From: Paraconiothyrium sp. Pb-2020
Lineage: Eukaryota; Ascomycota; Dothideomycetes; Pleosporales; Didymosphaeriaceae
Direction: 5' to 3'
Assembly: GCA_022419385.1 (NCBI GenBank)
Contig: JAJUBI010000007.1
Location: 1,583,768-1,647,767 of the forward strand
Length of the DNA: 64,000 nt
This document shows positions 35,706-47,140 of the stretch, piece after piece. The position numbers and the translations under genes are program-made. Below the pieces are notes generated by a model. It saw only the letters and a program-made list of their open reading frames with translations, did not search any database and was not told where the DNA came from. Position 1 is the stretch's first letter. Each line of letters starts with the position of its first letter.

Positions 35706-37069
35706 ATGGCCGAGGCGGCGCAGCAGGACTGGCCCAATGAGCGTTACAGAATTTTGGTGCCTACGACATCTTTGACTGTCCTCTGCACGATCTTTCTGTC
35801 CTGGAGATGCGTCTACGGACTCAAGCAGAGAGGGAGCTTCCTGGTGTGCGACTACTTACTGATTTTATCATGGGTGAGTTGAAATCCCATGCGGCGACCC
35901 GCGCGAACGTTACTGATCTTCGAGTAAGGCCCTATCGATTGCGAACACTTGCATCCGCTTTATCCTAGTCGATAATGGTCTTGGGAGGCACATGAAAGAT
36001 CCGTCGATCACAATGCCCATGCTCATGAAATACTCGTACTACCTCTGGATCAATCAGATCATCAATATTGTTGCAGTAGCAATCCTGAAATGGTCCATTT
36101 GCGCCTACTTGCTCGTCCTCGATTTCTCCAAACTATACCGCGCCATCGTGTGGTTCTCCATACTGGTGATCACGGCTATCAACTTCCTAGCGCCCGTGTT
36201 CACACTGTTCGGATGCGCACCGCTTCAAGCGAACTGGAATCGGGCTATCAAAGACAAGAAATGTTGGGCAGTCGGTACCTTACCGCTTTCCTATGCGCAA
36301 GGCATAGTGAACGTGCTTACGGATCTTGTATACGTTGTTGTAAGTGTGGAACCATTCGGCTGGCGTATAGAGAGCCTCTGTCGGTGCAGATCGGCTACGG
36401 CTCGCACCCGCGTGACTATCTGCACGTACGTGTCCCACGCTGACATCGTTACACTTAGGCTCCGATAGTATATCTTTCTCGTGTACAACTTCCCAAGCGA
36501 ACGCAATGGGGTCTACGAGTAGTATTCCTCCTCAGTCTCATGTAAGTTGTTGCAAGGCGACACCGCATCACCTTCTGACAAAGCATAGTGTCATGATTTG
36601 CTCCATTTTCAAGACCGTCGAACTCAAGAATATCACCGGAACGACTGACCCAACATGGTCCGGAATCAACCTTTCCATCTGGTCCAGCGCCGAGCTCCAG
36701 GTGGGTATCTTTATCGCCGCCTTGCCTCCGCTACGCAAAGTCTTCGACCGCCTCTTGCACAGATTCGTCCCAGGAATGTCGACAAGCGGCCACAAATCAT
36801 CCCCCGGATACGGTACGCCCGGCTACGGTGGTCGCTCAGTGCATGGCGACGACATTCCAATGAACACGATGGGCAAGGGTGATAGGAGCACATCACGCAA
36901 GACTTATCCTCACGAAAGCGCGTTAGACAGCGACAGTGAGAGCGAGAAGGCGATATTAGACAACGAGGAGAGGAGGACGCAAGGTTCAGGCATCACTAAA
37001 TCCACAAACATCACTATAACCGCAGATTCTAGAGACAGCCGCAATGATAGTCCTGCGCATAGCTTGTAG
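35706..37069 (+). CDS. PTH11-like rhodopsin-domain membrane protein
   Basis: Four exons (35706-35873, 35929-36339, 36459-36541, 36589-37069) encode 380 residues. The helices follow the fungal rhodopsin-domain pattern: LVPTTSLTVLCTIFLSWRC, CDYLLILSWALSIANT, INIVAVAILKWSICAYLL, ITAINFLAPVFTLFGCAPLQANWN with KKCW, VLTDLVYVVAPIVYLSRVQLPKR, then WSGINLSIWSSAELQVGIFIAALPPLRKVF. The joins at 36339/36459 and 36541/36589 restore this pattern. The C-terminal 100 residues are a Gly/Ser- and acid-rich cytosolic tail. Relatives include PTH11 receptors used by pathogens to sense surfaces, but this large family is mostly uncharacterised. Unlike the relative at 5532-7151, this copy is intact. Confidence 0.85.
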
Positions 37070-37489
37070 GCGGACAAGGCATTGCGCTCATCGTGGTCCT
37101 GCTAAGGACACACTTTACGTTCTACTGTATATATTTCGGACATATTGTACATACATTGATACTTCACGAATTTAAAAAGAGCGAACAAACTCAGAAACGC
37201 TCTCCTAATACTACAGATTCACACCCTATACTTCTCACCTCGTACGCCATCCTTTTGCTTTTGGAGTCATCATCTTTTGTCTCCCAAGGGAACCGATTCG
37301 AAGCACTTCAGGTAGCCGTAGATGGGTCGTCGTCCACATCAGTATATTGATGCATGAGCGCGTGATGACGTATGTGGCGCCAAGCTCCGTCTAACATCAT
37401 GTCGCACCCAGCTTCATGTAGGCGCAGGCGCGTTCGACTTCTGTGTAGATCAATACGATTAACATATACCATGAGACGATAGCAAAGCT
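37070..37489. other. Intergenic stretch
   Basis: No coding or RNA feature is seen. The right end is the promoter of the ATPase gene. Confidence 0.5.
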
Positions 37490-39195
37490 ATGTCTAGGAT
37501 CGGAGGCAATTCCGCTCTGCGGCATCTCTCCACGCCTCGCGTCCGTCCACCGCTTCCACCAAAATCATGGCAGGCATGCACCGCCAGGTCGTTCTTCGGC
37601 CTCGGCGAACTCGCTGGTGTGATTGCAAACCCAGCAGAGACTCTCCGCCAGCTGAAAGAGTCGCAAGATATGCTTAGGAAAGCCAAAGAAGACATGGAGC
37701 TCGCGCGAGAGGCGAAGAAGATTCCCAAGAAGCACACATTCTCTAAACTTCCTGGCTTCCATGGCCGCAAAGCCGAGCAGGCTTTACTGCGCAAGATATT
37801 AACGACGCAGCCGAAGATGACGACGATATTTGGCGCGACATCTGTGGGGAAAACTGCGTTGCTGAGAGAAGTGCTGGCGACTGATGATTATTTCGTGGTG
37901 AAGTTTGATTTGAGAATTAGTGGTTTTGCGGATTTGAGAACGCTGTATCTGGCTTTGTGCGAGCAATTCCAGACTTTCTTCAACGAGGCAAGCAGAATTA
38001 TACATGCCTATGCAATATACTCGTTACTAATGGGGTGCAGATGCACGACGAAGAGATGGGCAAGCAAGCATTGACGTTCAAACATCTCATTCTCGCTATG
38101 AACGAGAAAGAGAGCGCCGAGGGCGGGTACACAGTCACCGTCGCCGATCTTGCCAGTCTTATGGAGAGTCTTCAGAGCGCACTACTCAAGTACTGGGAGT
38201 ATGATCCTGGAGCGACGTCTGACAAAGATGACAACTCCGATGATGTCCACACCAAAAGGAAGCCGGCTGAACGTAAAGTCAAATCTTCAGATGAGACGAC
38301 TACGATCAATGCGGATTCACAATCGGACAAACCTCTATTCAGAAAGCGGCCAGTCGTATTCTTACTCGATGAAGCGCACAAGCTCCCCGCACTCGTCGAC
38401 GACCAACTATCCCTAAAAGTTTTCCTCGACACACTCCTAGTCCTGACAAAACAAGATCGCCTCTGCCACGTACTCTTCTGCACCTCGGACCCTTTCTTCC
38501 AGCACTTCCTCCGCTCCATGAATGTGGGTCACCATTCCCAAATAATCACAATCGGCGACTGCAGCCGCGAGGAAACCCTATCCTACTTCCTTGACCAAAT
38601 GCTCCGCTCCGTCCCACCGCATCTAGCCTCGAGACTCACAACAAGCTTCGACGAAATATGGGACGCCTTTGGCGGAAAACTCAGCCACATCAACGACTAC
38701 GTTGCCTCGTGGGTCCAGGCAGAGGGAGAGCTGACACCCTACCAATCCGGCATATTCATACAGGCGTACACGCTCTTGCAGTTGCACCTCACGCGGGCTA
38801 ATTTCGAGACGTTCTCCCCGCTTTCAACGGCCACTGTTGGGACAGATACGAGCGAGGACACGACGCGCTTCAAGCCGAAGGATCTCTTACAGGTTATGCG
38901 CAAGCTTACGCAATCGCCATATAGTATACCTTATTTTACGCTGTGTCGCTTAATAGGTACCGCCCAAGTAGACAGTATGATCAAGACACGTGTGTTGGAG
39001 GTACGATGGACGCGGACGGTGACGCCGGAGGAAGGATGGGTTGAGAGGCAATGGAGTGAAGACGGTATCGAGAGGCCTGTTGTGTTGCCTATGACGAGGA
39101 TCATCAGGAAGGCTATGGAGGTTGTGTTGAGGGAGGATGAGCAGTTGAAGCAGGCGCAGCAAGAAGATTCCTTTGGTGAAGCGAAGGCTACTTAA
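37490..39195 (+). CDS. P-loop ATPase, possibly mitochondrial
   Basis: Exons 37490-37987 and 38041-39195 encode 550 residues. The 53-nt intron starts with GC (GAG|GCAAGC) and ends with CAG after a TTACTAAT branch site, so it is a GC-AG intron. Walker A is GATSVGKT (residues 115-122) and Walker B is VVFLLDEAHK (about 270-279). A polar, acidic insert precedes Walker B. The later part contains a sensor-like VLFCTSDPFF and helical segments resembling archaeal-type AAA+ or STAND ATPases. The first 35 residues are rich in Arg and Ser without acids, which fits a mitochondrial presequence. A coiled-coil segment (TLRQLKESQDMLRKAKEDME) follows. The biological role is unknown. Confidence 0.83.
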
Positions 39196-39923
39196 AGATT
39201 CAATATGGTGTTGGTTGTTCGTGGCGATGGTCTCGATGGTTCTGTACCTAGCGAGCATCCCTCGCTCTATGTAGATACACATAGATTGGGTTTCGATTGT
39301 ATAATATCGAGTCATCCATCATTCCGAAAGACACAAGATTATCGACTCGACTGTGTGGCGTCGGAGTGTAAGTATGCCGCGCATAAATTGTCTTCCGTAC
39401 CCGTGGTACCATGAGGCGGATGGCAAAACCAAGGGACGCTTTCATAGCGCCCCAGGACAAAATCAAGTGTCTTCAACATGAGAAACTTTGAATCTAAAGT
39501 ATTGAAATTCATCGACTACTGCTGGGGATATATTGTGATGCGATGGGAGGATATAGGTTGGGGTCGTGAGGCGTTAAAATCCACAAACGCCAACGAAACC
39601 TCAGTCCCGATAGGAAATCCGTGCCGTAGCACTCCAATACATCCATCCCACATGACCACGTAGCCCATGTCCCGATGTGCCCGCCGTATAACTCCAGATA
39701 GTCCAAATCATGATGACAAACTCAATTGTGAAGACCCACAATGCAACTGACGGGAGTAGAAGGCAAACCCTGAGACCAAAATCCCAACCGATAGCATGAT
39801 ACCATGCGGGAGTCCGAGTACCGTATGTCCCCAGGTGTGGCAATGCACGGAAATGCATGTGCCCAAACCGTCAACGCGGAATAGCTCCAGATCCCGTAAC
39901 CTTTGTAGATTGTTAGATCTGCT
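39196..39923. other. Intergenic stretch between convergent gene ends
   Basis: This is 728 bp between the stop codons of the ATPase and the FHA gene. I see nothing else. Confidence 0.5.
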
Positions 39924-42054
39924 TTACGCAACGAAGAAATCGTTGGGAACGGAAGTGAGGAAGGCCACGGAGGCTGCCGCACCGACAACACCAGGAACCA
40001 TCCAGGCTGCAGCAGTCTTGACGGCACTTCCGATGCGATATCGCAAGCGCTTCTTAGGGCGCTGGCTGATTGCAGCATCCGATGGATCAATTGCCTCGGA
40101 GGCTGCTGCATCTGGAGCGGCACAGCTAGACGGTGACAGTAGGTCAGGTGTAGACCTTTCATCGGCGCCTTCGACAGCCTCGTCAAAGACATCCGCCTTA
40201 CGTTTCAAGCGATTAGTGATCGACGTCGGCGTTGGCGGTTGTTGAGCGACATCCTCAACGATCTCGCGAATCGAAACTTCGGTTCGGCGCACTGGAGGGG
40301 ACGCTTTCTCGGAAGAAGGTGCGGGCGGCGGCGTCTGCACACCTGAAACTGGAGCTGGAGCAGGGTTGGAAGGTTCCCATGAATTGTCCGGTGCCGACAA
40401 GAAAGGCTGCTGTGCGGCATACGGATTAGGCAAGAGCGACTCGACTCGGCCAGGATAATTGCATACAAAGGGCGATGAGTAGGTGGCAGGGAATGCATGG
40501 GGATTTGTCGCTAATAGGACGTCAGAACGTAGCGAATGGTGGGGTACTTCGGACTCACGTGGAGAGAAGGGACTGGTGTAGTCAAGCATACCCCATTGCA
40601 TCGGGCGAGGAGCTGCGGGGCGAGGTGGTATAGCTTCCATGCCGCCAAAGCAAGCGCGCTCGAAAGAATCAGCAAACGTCGCATTAGAAGCGAACATCGG
40701 TTCAAAGCGTAGTTCCGGATCTGGGATCCTGGCTGCATCTGCCTCAGTTGCGACATGCGCAGCAGGCCCAGGATTTGGGAAAGGGCATAGCCCCGAGCTG
40801 TCCCTACGGATGGCATCCATGTCTTTGGTGGAGGCACCTTCCAAGTCCTTCTTCATTTCGGCGGAGACGAAACCATCTGTAAGGCTTCCACGAGCGTCAG
40901 ATCCGCTCTGATGGTCGTCTCGCTCTTGTGCTGCCATCAGTAGGCGCCTCTTGTTCTGCTGTTCCAGAAGCATGAGCTGCATGGAAAATGGCTCTGGAGC
41001 AGCTACCTCCCCTTGCTCTTCATCGTCGATGTCCTCTAATTCCATGTCCCCTTCGGACTGAGACTCGTCAGAATCAGCTACGGAGGCGCAGCTCTCCACG
41101 TAAGACATCGGTTCATCATCGCTGGAATAGATAGGGGAAGCGTCACCGTCCGAGGCGGCTTGCTCAACAAAAGCATATCTATTGGGAGCGGGGAAGACGT
41201 CGTCAGGGTACAAGACGTGATCATCAACGTCCGATGATGGAGAGCGTTCCTGAGCGTCTTGACTTGCATCCGAAGGTAATGCTACAAGGTGTTAGAACGA
41301 CGAGCCACAGGTGAGACAGTGATTACTTACTGGTATCCTGAAGATCTTTGTCGAGCTGATCATCGTCGAACTCGTCATCGTTGCTGATGTTAGCAGGTAT
41401 CTCGTGGACCTTGGCCGGCTCTTCAGCCTCGCTCAAATGCGATTCGTCGACGTCGTCGATGGTGAAAGGGTTCCCCTGCGTTCCGTAATGTGGCGGGCAA
41501 CTCATGTCCTCGTCCACCTCAACCTCTTCTTCGTCCGAGGACTCAGGAACTGTGAAGCCCTGGGGATACGATGGCAAAGAGGACTCGAATGTGAACTGGC
41601 GTGCAGTATAAAAGACTAGGCACACGTCAGTAATGAAGCAAGGATGGGACGGTTCGTGAAACCTACGCTGCTCGCGGGTGACGTTGGCACCAAACTGCAG
41701 GACATCGCCGTTGTTGAGACGCTGGGCTTTCTGAGGCTCCAACTTGTTGCCGTTGACCATAGTGCCGTGCATAGATCCCTTGTCTGTCACGTATACGTAA
41801 GCCGCTGGCGGGGAGGTCGCTGTGAGCACGGCGTGCTCCCTGGAGATTGTCGGGCTGTCGATGTAGGCGTTGTCGGGACCGATCATAAGCTCTGGTTTCG
41901 CGGCGTTCTTAGATGCTCGGCCGATTTGCACAACATCTCCAGGACGTAGTTTGAAGGTACGAGTATTGTACTCGTCGAGATGGTCCGAACAGCGGAGCGT
42001 GACCTCGATGGCTGCCGGAGACGTTAGCAAGGCTGCTCCAAGTCGTACGGCCAT
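39924..42054 (-). CDS. FHA-domain protein with hydrophobic C-terminus
   Basis: Exons 42054-41667, 41615-41331, 41281-40559 and 40510-39924 encode about 660 residues. The last intron (40511-40558, GTGAGT...TTAG, 48 nt) and the first (51 nt) both leave the frame open, so unspliced readings also exist. The N-terminus is a forkhead-associated domain with VVQIGRASKN, TISREHAVL and KGSMHGTMVNGNKL, the residues that bind phosphothreonine. A long acidic, Ser-rich and Pro-rich middle follows. Near the end a basic stretch (RPKKRLRYRIG) is followed by AAAWMVPGVVGAAASVAFL, which could be a membrane anchor. FHA proteins act in DNA-damage or kinase signalling. No kinase or RING domain is present. The start is uncertain; another ATG lies about 45 bp upstream in a different splice form. 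Confidence 0.82.
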
Positions 42055-42682
42055 CACGGCGTCCACTTCCTGGAAAACCTACCGTCGGAAGTCGTCATAT
42101 TGTTGAGGATCGGGTGCGGGAGCTCAGAGTGTAGGTAGACTCCTGAGCGGGAGACGCGGTGCAACGGTTCTATGTAGATGCGAGGGCGGGGTTAGTTGTA
42201 GAGTACTGGCGGGGCGTCGATCCGTGGTAGGAGGCAGCGCTTGGCTGGTGCGTTTTACGCCCGACGACTCAGGCTGATGGCATTCGACAACTGCTGGGAT
42301 CGCTGGAAGACACCAAGTTAGCGGGGTGAGGCTCTTTTGAAGGAGGCAGTGACGCTCGAGGCAGAAGGAGCGGCCGCTCACAGTCGCAGCTGCCTGCCCG
42401 TGACGGTCGGCGCTTGCTGTATCCAGTCTTATCGGCTTATCGCCCTGCAGCTCAAGCTGGGGGAAGCGCGTTGGGCCGCCTTGGCAGCGGTACCTCTAGC
42501 CTTGCTGCTTGCTGCCCGCACGCCGCGGTGCCCCACCCAGGTTCTTCGCGAACTTTTGCGCAAGCAAGACCAGGTGAACGCCTCTCCCACATGACTCACC
42601 AACACACGAGCATGACAACTTGCTGCACCCGCCTCCGGTAGCACTCGATCCCCAGCTTGCACCCGCGCAAGCAGCCTCCATC
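42055..42682. promoter_or_regulatory. Divergent promoter, FHA gene and RPC1
   Basis: These 628 bp lie between divergent start codons and must contain both promoters. The right part is GC-rich, with repeated GCTTGCTGC-like pieces. I recognise no specific site. Confidence 0.5.
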
Positions 42683-45600
42683 ATGGCGACCGCGACCGTG
42701 ACTGCGACCGAGACGCAGGCCCGCCACGCGAAGGAGCAGGTGGTGGACAAAATCCCCGCGCGCATCAAACACATCCAGTTCGGCATCTACTCCAACCCAG
42801 ACGTCGTCAATCAGGCCGTGCTCGAAGTGTCGGATCGCAATGTCTACGATCTCACCACAACCAACGAAAATGCGCGCGTGCTCACCGAGAACGGGCCCAT
42901 GGACACGCGCATGGGCATATCGACCAAGGTTGGCAAGTGCACGACCTGCGGCGAGGGCTTGAACGAATGCAATGGTCACTTTGGGCACATCAAGCTTGCG
43001 CTGCCTGCCTTCCATGTGGGATACTTGAAGCACATCATCGAAGTGCTTAATTGCATATGCAAAGACTGTTCGCGAGTGCTGTTAGACGTACCTGAACGGA
43101 GGAAACATCTGCGGACCATGCGTCGACCAGGCATGGACAATCTGCAGCGGACAGCCCACGCGAAGAAGATCATGGAGGAGTGCCGGAAGAGGAAGAACTG
43201 TCCTTATTGCGGTGCGCTCAACGGCACGGTGCGCAAAGTCCCGGGACATCCTCTCAAGGTCATCCACAACCGCTACGATGCCTTTCTGCGATCCACTGCC
43301 AGGACAAAAAAGACTCCTCTTGGCCGTCAAGAATTCGAGCAATCCTTCGAAACAGCAAAGGCAGCGAGCATTGAAATTGACAAGAATTTTAAGAAGGCCG
43401 TGGACGACATGCACCCACTACGGACACTCAACCTTTTCAAAAAGATATCCCCTGAAGACTGCGAACTGTTAGCTATGATTCCGGAAGACGCTCGGCCGGA
43501 GATGCTGATCTGGGAATATATGCCTGTGCCCCCCGTAGCTATTCGACCTTCCGTGATGCAGGAGGCAGGTGCGACCGAGGACGACATCACCAACAAGATT
43601 GGTGACATCTGTCACATCAGTAGCATCATCCGGGCAGGACTTGCGCGTGGCTTCCCTCTCCAGATACTCATGGAGCAATGGGATTTCCTACAACTACAAA
43701 TCGCCATGTACATTAACAGTGAGACGCCAGGCTTGAAACAGCAGGGACTTCAGAAGACGATGCGTGGCTTCTGTCAGCGACTAAAGGGAAAGGGTGGTCG
43801 CTTCCGGCAGAACCTGTCCGGAAAGCGTGTCGATTTCTCAGGTCGCACCGTTATCGGCCCTGACCCGAACCTCGCAATCGATGAGGTTGCAGTACCTCAG
43901 CGAGTGGCTAAGAACCTCACATATCCGGAGAAGGTGACCAAATACAACCTCGTAAAAATGAAAGACGTTGTGAAGCGGGGTCCTTATGTCCATCCCGGCG
44001 CGAACAATATTATCAAACTCAATGGACGCTCTATGGCACTGAGCATTCTTGCACGCGATACCACAGGCCAGAAGCTCGAGGACGCTTCTCAGCGGTTACA
44101 GATTGGCGACATCGTAGAGCGCCACCTTGAAGATGGTGACATCGTACTCTTCAATCGTCAACCTTCACTTCATAGGCTCAGTATTCTCAGTCACCGTGCT
44201 AAGATCCGACCATGGCGTACATTCCGGCTCAATGAGTGCGCCTGTAATCCGTACAATGCCGACTTCGACGGTGATGAGATGAACTTGCACGTACCCCAAA
44301 CCGAAGAAGCGCGGACGGAGGCCACAGAACTCATGGGCGTCAAATACAATCTAGCAACTCCCAAGAACGGAACACCACTCATTGCTGCGATCCAGGATTT
44401 CATAACAGCAGCATATCAATTGAGCAGCAAAAACAACTTCTTCGATCGTGGAACATTCACTCAGATCTGTAATTACATGTTTGCCGGTGACGGAGCATTT
44501 GATCCTTCCACCGGTAAACACCACCGTATTGAGCTGCCCCCACCTACCGTGTTAAAACCACAGGCTCTCTGGACCGGTAAACAGGTCTGGAGCGTTCTTA
44601 TGCGGCCTTTCAAAAACTACGGAGGACGTGATGGGCCTATCTTAGTCAATCTTGAAGCAAGATGTAAACAGTTCAAGGCCAAGGCAGGAGTTGCAGACGA
44701 TCTTAACGAAGATGACGCATTTCTCGTAATTCGCAATTCTGAAGTCATGTGCGGCTGCTTCGACAAGGCTACAGTCGGTGACGGAAAGAAAGACTCTGTT
44801 TTCTACGTCATCATGCGTGACTTTGGCGAAGACTACGCAGTCCAAGCCATGAATCGACTTGCGAAAGTTTCTGCTCGTTGGCTCACTAACAACGGATTCT
44901 CTCTAGGGATCAGCGATGTTACTCCCGGAGAAAGACTGAACGAAAAGAAGCAGGCATTGATTGACAAAGCGTACGCGGAGTGCGATGTACTCATCAAGCA
45001 GTACAAGGCAGGCACAATTGAGCGTATGCCGGGGTGCGACGCATTGACAAGTATGGAAAACAAGATTGGTGGTATCTTGTCTGCAGTGCGTGCAGCTGCT
45101 GGTGAAGTGTGTTTTGAAGAACTCAGCAGATGGAATGCTCCTTTGCTCATGGCCAAGTGCGGTTCCAAGGGTTCCAACATCAACGTCTCCCAGATGGTTG
45201 CTTCCGTCGGCCAGCAAATGATTGGCGGTGCGCGCGTCGCCGATGGATTCCAACACAGGACACTCCCACACTTTCCGAAGGCTGCTCGTCAACCAGTCTC
45301 GAAAGGATTCGTCAGCAACAGTTTCTTTTCCGGGTTGACTCCGCCAGAGTTCATTTTTCACGCCATGAGTGGTCGTGAAGGTCTCGTCGACACTGCAGTA
45401 AAGACCGCCGAAACGGGGTACATGAGTCGAAGATTGATGAAGTCGCTCGAGGATTTGTCGAAACAGTACGACAACACCGTAAGCAATTCTTCTGGAACAG
45501 TCGTGCAGTTCCAGTATGGAGCGGATGACCTCGACCCCGTTGACATGGAGGGAAAAGCCGCGCCAGTGAACTTCGTTCGTACCTTCACCCATGCAGTCAC

Positions 45601-47140
45601 CATAACCTGGAACAATGCTATCCCTAGTCTCACACCCAACGCAGTACGTAAATGGACAGAAGAGAGGCTCAACAGGAGGCGGAATTTGAGAGATCTTCGA
45701 CGCATGGCACTGGATCAGGTTACAGAGCTTGATTACAAAGACCAGAGTGACCTTAGCCTCGACGACAAGGACCCTGAGCGCGCTTTCGTCGATGATGTAC
45801 AAAACTTCGTCTTCAAACAAGCGGATAAACTTGAGAAGACTCTTGCTTTCTTGGGTCTGCCAGATCCACCCAATGCTACAAGTGAAAGATCAGAGAGAGA
45901 CACTGCAAAATATGGCCTAGCCGACGGTATTGCAAAAATTTCGCAACAAGCGCTTGAGACTTTCATTGAACTGTGTCTCACCAAGTACAAGAAGTCTAAA
46001 GTACAGCCAGGCCACGCTGTGGGCGCAATTGGCGCGCAATCAATCGGAGAGCCGGGTACTCAGATGACGCTCAAAACTTTCCATTTTGCTGGTGTTGCGG
46101 GTATGTCAATCACACAAGGTGTTCCACGTATCAAGGAAATCATCAACGCTTCTACTGCCATTTCTACGCCAGTCATCGCATGCCAATTGTCCAACCCAGA
46201 AGAAGAATCTGCTGCGAGAATTGTCAAAGCCCGCATAGAAAAGACTTTCTTGAGGGATATCGTTACTTACATCGAAGACATTTGGCACCCAGATGGTTCT
46301 GCACGCATCAACATGGGTCTCTGCGAGGAAACGATTAGGAACCTTTCACTCGATCTTCGAGACTACGATATCATCGCTGGGATCAATAAGCACAAGCCAC
46401 TTAAATGGGGGAAAGCCGGCGCGAAAGTGTCCGTCAAGAACGGCAAAACGGTCACCATCTTCATTTCCGATCCGATGTTCGAGAAGAAGCCTGCTACCAA
46501 GTCCACGAAAACTGTACAGAAGCAGTACTTCGAGCGCGTCCAGCAGGTCAAGACACTCGTTCTAGACGCCGTAATCAAAGGTTTCCCTGATGCCCAACGT
46601 GCCATCATCAAAAAGGAAACAACACCCAATCATAGAAACAAATACGAATGCCAGCTGCTCGTCGAAGGCTACGGTTTGAAGGACTGCATGACTACCGACG
46701 GTATCGAGCCATATAAGACCAGATCTAACCACGTCATGGAAGTTAACCAGGTCCTTGGCATTGAAGCTGCTCGTGCAACGATCGCCGCAGAAATTGGAGA
46801 GGTCATGGGATCCATGGACATCGATCCACGTCATATGGCACTGCTCGCTGATGTCATGACCTTCAAGGGCGCAGTTTTCGGTATCACTCGTTTCGGTCTC
46901 CAGAAAACGAGGGACAGTGTGCTCCAGCTTGCGAGCTTCGAGAAGACGCCTGACCATTTGTTTGAGGCGGCTGCGAAGGGCAAGATCGACAATATCGACG
47001 GTGTGTCCGAGTGTATCATCATGGGCCAGAGCGTTAAGCTTGGAACGGGTGCTATGGAGGTCTATCGCCCGTTAGAGTTCAAAGAGGGTGACATTGCGGC
47101 AAAACCCACCATGTTCGAGACTGGATGGGATGCGTTGTAG
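42683..47140 (+). CDS. RPC1: RNA polymerase III largest subunit (RPC1/RPO31)
   Basis: This intronless gene encodes 1485 residues, starting at the ATG of MATATVTATETQ; upstream in-frame codons are not ATG. The clamp zinc ligands are in KCTTCGEGLNECNGHFGH (about 85-102) and in the following CxxC pairs. The catalytic loop NADFDGDEMNLHVPQTEEARTEA lies at about 525, holding the three Mg2+-binding aspartates. The bridge helix region PPEFIFHAMSGREGLVDTAVKTAETGYMSRRL is near 885 and the trigger-loop region GAIGAQSIGEPGTQMTLKTFHFAGVAGMSITQGVPRIKEI near 1115. There is no heptad-repeat C-terminal domain, which excludes Pol II, and the size and HVPQTEEA motif fit Pol III rather than Pol I. The protein transcribes tRNA, 5S rRNA and other small RNA genes in the nucleus. 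Confidence 0.95.
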   Translation: MATATVTATETQARHAKEQVVDKIPARIKHIQFGIYSNPDVVNQAVLEVSDRNVYDLTTTNENARVLTENGPMDTRMGISTKVGKCTTCGEGLNECNGHFGHIKLALPAFHVGYLKHIIEVLNCICKDCSRVLLDVPERRKHLRTMRRPGMDNLQRTAHAKKIMEECRKRKNCPYCGALNGTVRKVPGHPLKVIHNRYDAFLRSTARTKKTPLGRQEFEQSFETAKAASIEIDKNFKKAVDDMHPLRTLNLFKKISPEDCELLAMIPEDARPEMLIWEYMPVPPVAIRPSVMQEAGATEDDITNKIGDICHISSIIRAGLARGFPLQILMEQWDFLQLQIAMYINSETPGLKQQGLQKTMRGFCQRLKGKGGRFRQNLSGKRVDFSGRTVIGPDPNLAIDEVAVPQRVAKNLTYPEKVTKYNLVKMKDVVKRGPYVHPGANNIIKLNGRSMALSILARDTTGQKLEDASQRLQIGDIVERHLEDGDIVLFNRQPSLHRLSILSHRAKIRPWRTFRLNECACNPYNADFDGDEMNLHVPQTEEARTEATELMGVKYNLATPKNGTPLIAAIQDFITAAYQLSSKNNFFDRGTFTQICNYMFAGDGAFDPSTGKHHRIELPPPTVLKPQALWTGKQVWSVLMRPFKNYGGRDGPILVNLEARCKQFKAKAGVADDLNEDDAFLVIRNSEVMCGCFDKATVGDGKKDSVFYVIMRDFGEDYAVQAMNRLAKVSARWLTNNGFSLGISDVTPGERLNEKKQALIDKAYAECDVLIKQYKAGTIERMPGCDALTSMENKIGGILSAVRAAAGEVCFEELSRWNAPLLMAKCGSKGSNINVSQMVASVGQQMIGGARVADGFQHRTLPHFPKAARQPVSKGFVSNSFFSGLTPPEFIFHAMSGREGLVDTAVKTAETGYMSRRLMKSLEDLSKQYDNTVSNSSGTVVQFQYGADDLDPVDMEGKAAPVNFVRTFTHAVTITWNNAIPSLTPNAVRKWTEERLNRRRNLRDLRRMALDQVTELDYKDQSDLSLDDKDPERAFVDDVQNFVFKQADKLEKTLAFLGLPDPPNATSERSERDTAKYGLADGIAKISQQALETFIELCLTKYKKSKVQPGHAVGAIGAQSIGEPGTQMTLKTFHFAGVAGMSITQGVPRIKEIINASTAISTPVIACQLSNPEEESAARIVKARIEKTFLRDIVTYIEDIWHPDGSARINMGLCEETIRNLSLDLRDYDIIAGINKHKPLKWGKAGAKVSVKNGKTVTIFISDPMFEKKPATKSTKTVQKQYFERVQQVKTLVLDAVIKGFPDAQRAIIKKETTPNHRNKYECQLLVEGYGLKDCMTTDGIEPYKTRSNHVMEVNQVLGIEAARATIAAEIGEVMGSMDIDPRHMALLADVMTFKGAVFGITRFGLQKTRDSVLQLASFEKTPDHLFEAAAKGKIDNIDGVSECIIMGQSVKLGTGAMEVYRPLEFKEGDIAAKPTMFETGWDAL

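Noticed and set aside
37285..37300. GATTCGAAGC resembling a tRNA B box
   Set aside because: No A box or cloverleaf can be drawn in the preceding 70 bases.
42620..42682. Extension of RPC1 upstream of the ATG
   Set aside because: The extension starts at TTG and is not conserved in type; the ATG at 42683 gives a normal N-terminus.
44903..45820. 305-codon open frame antisense to RPC1
   Set aside because: It is a shadow of the highly conserved polymerase gene, with no domain and no independent start or splice evidence.
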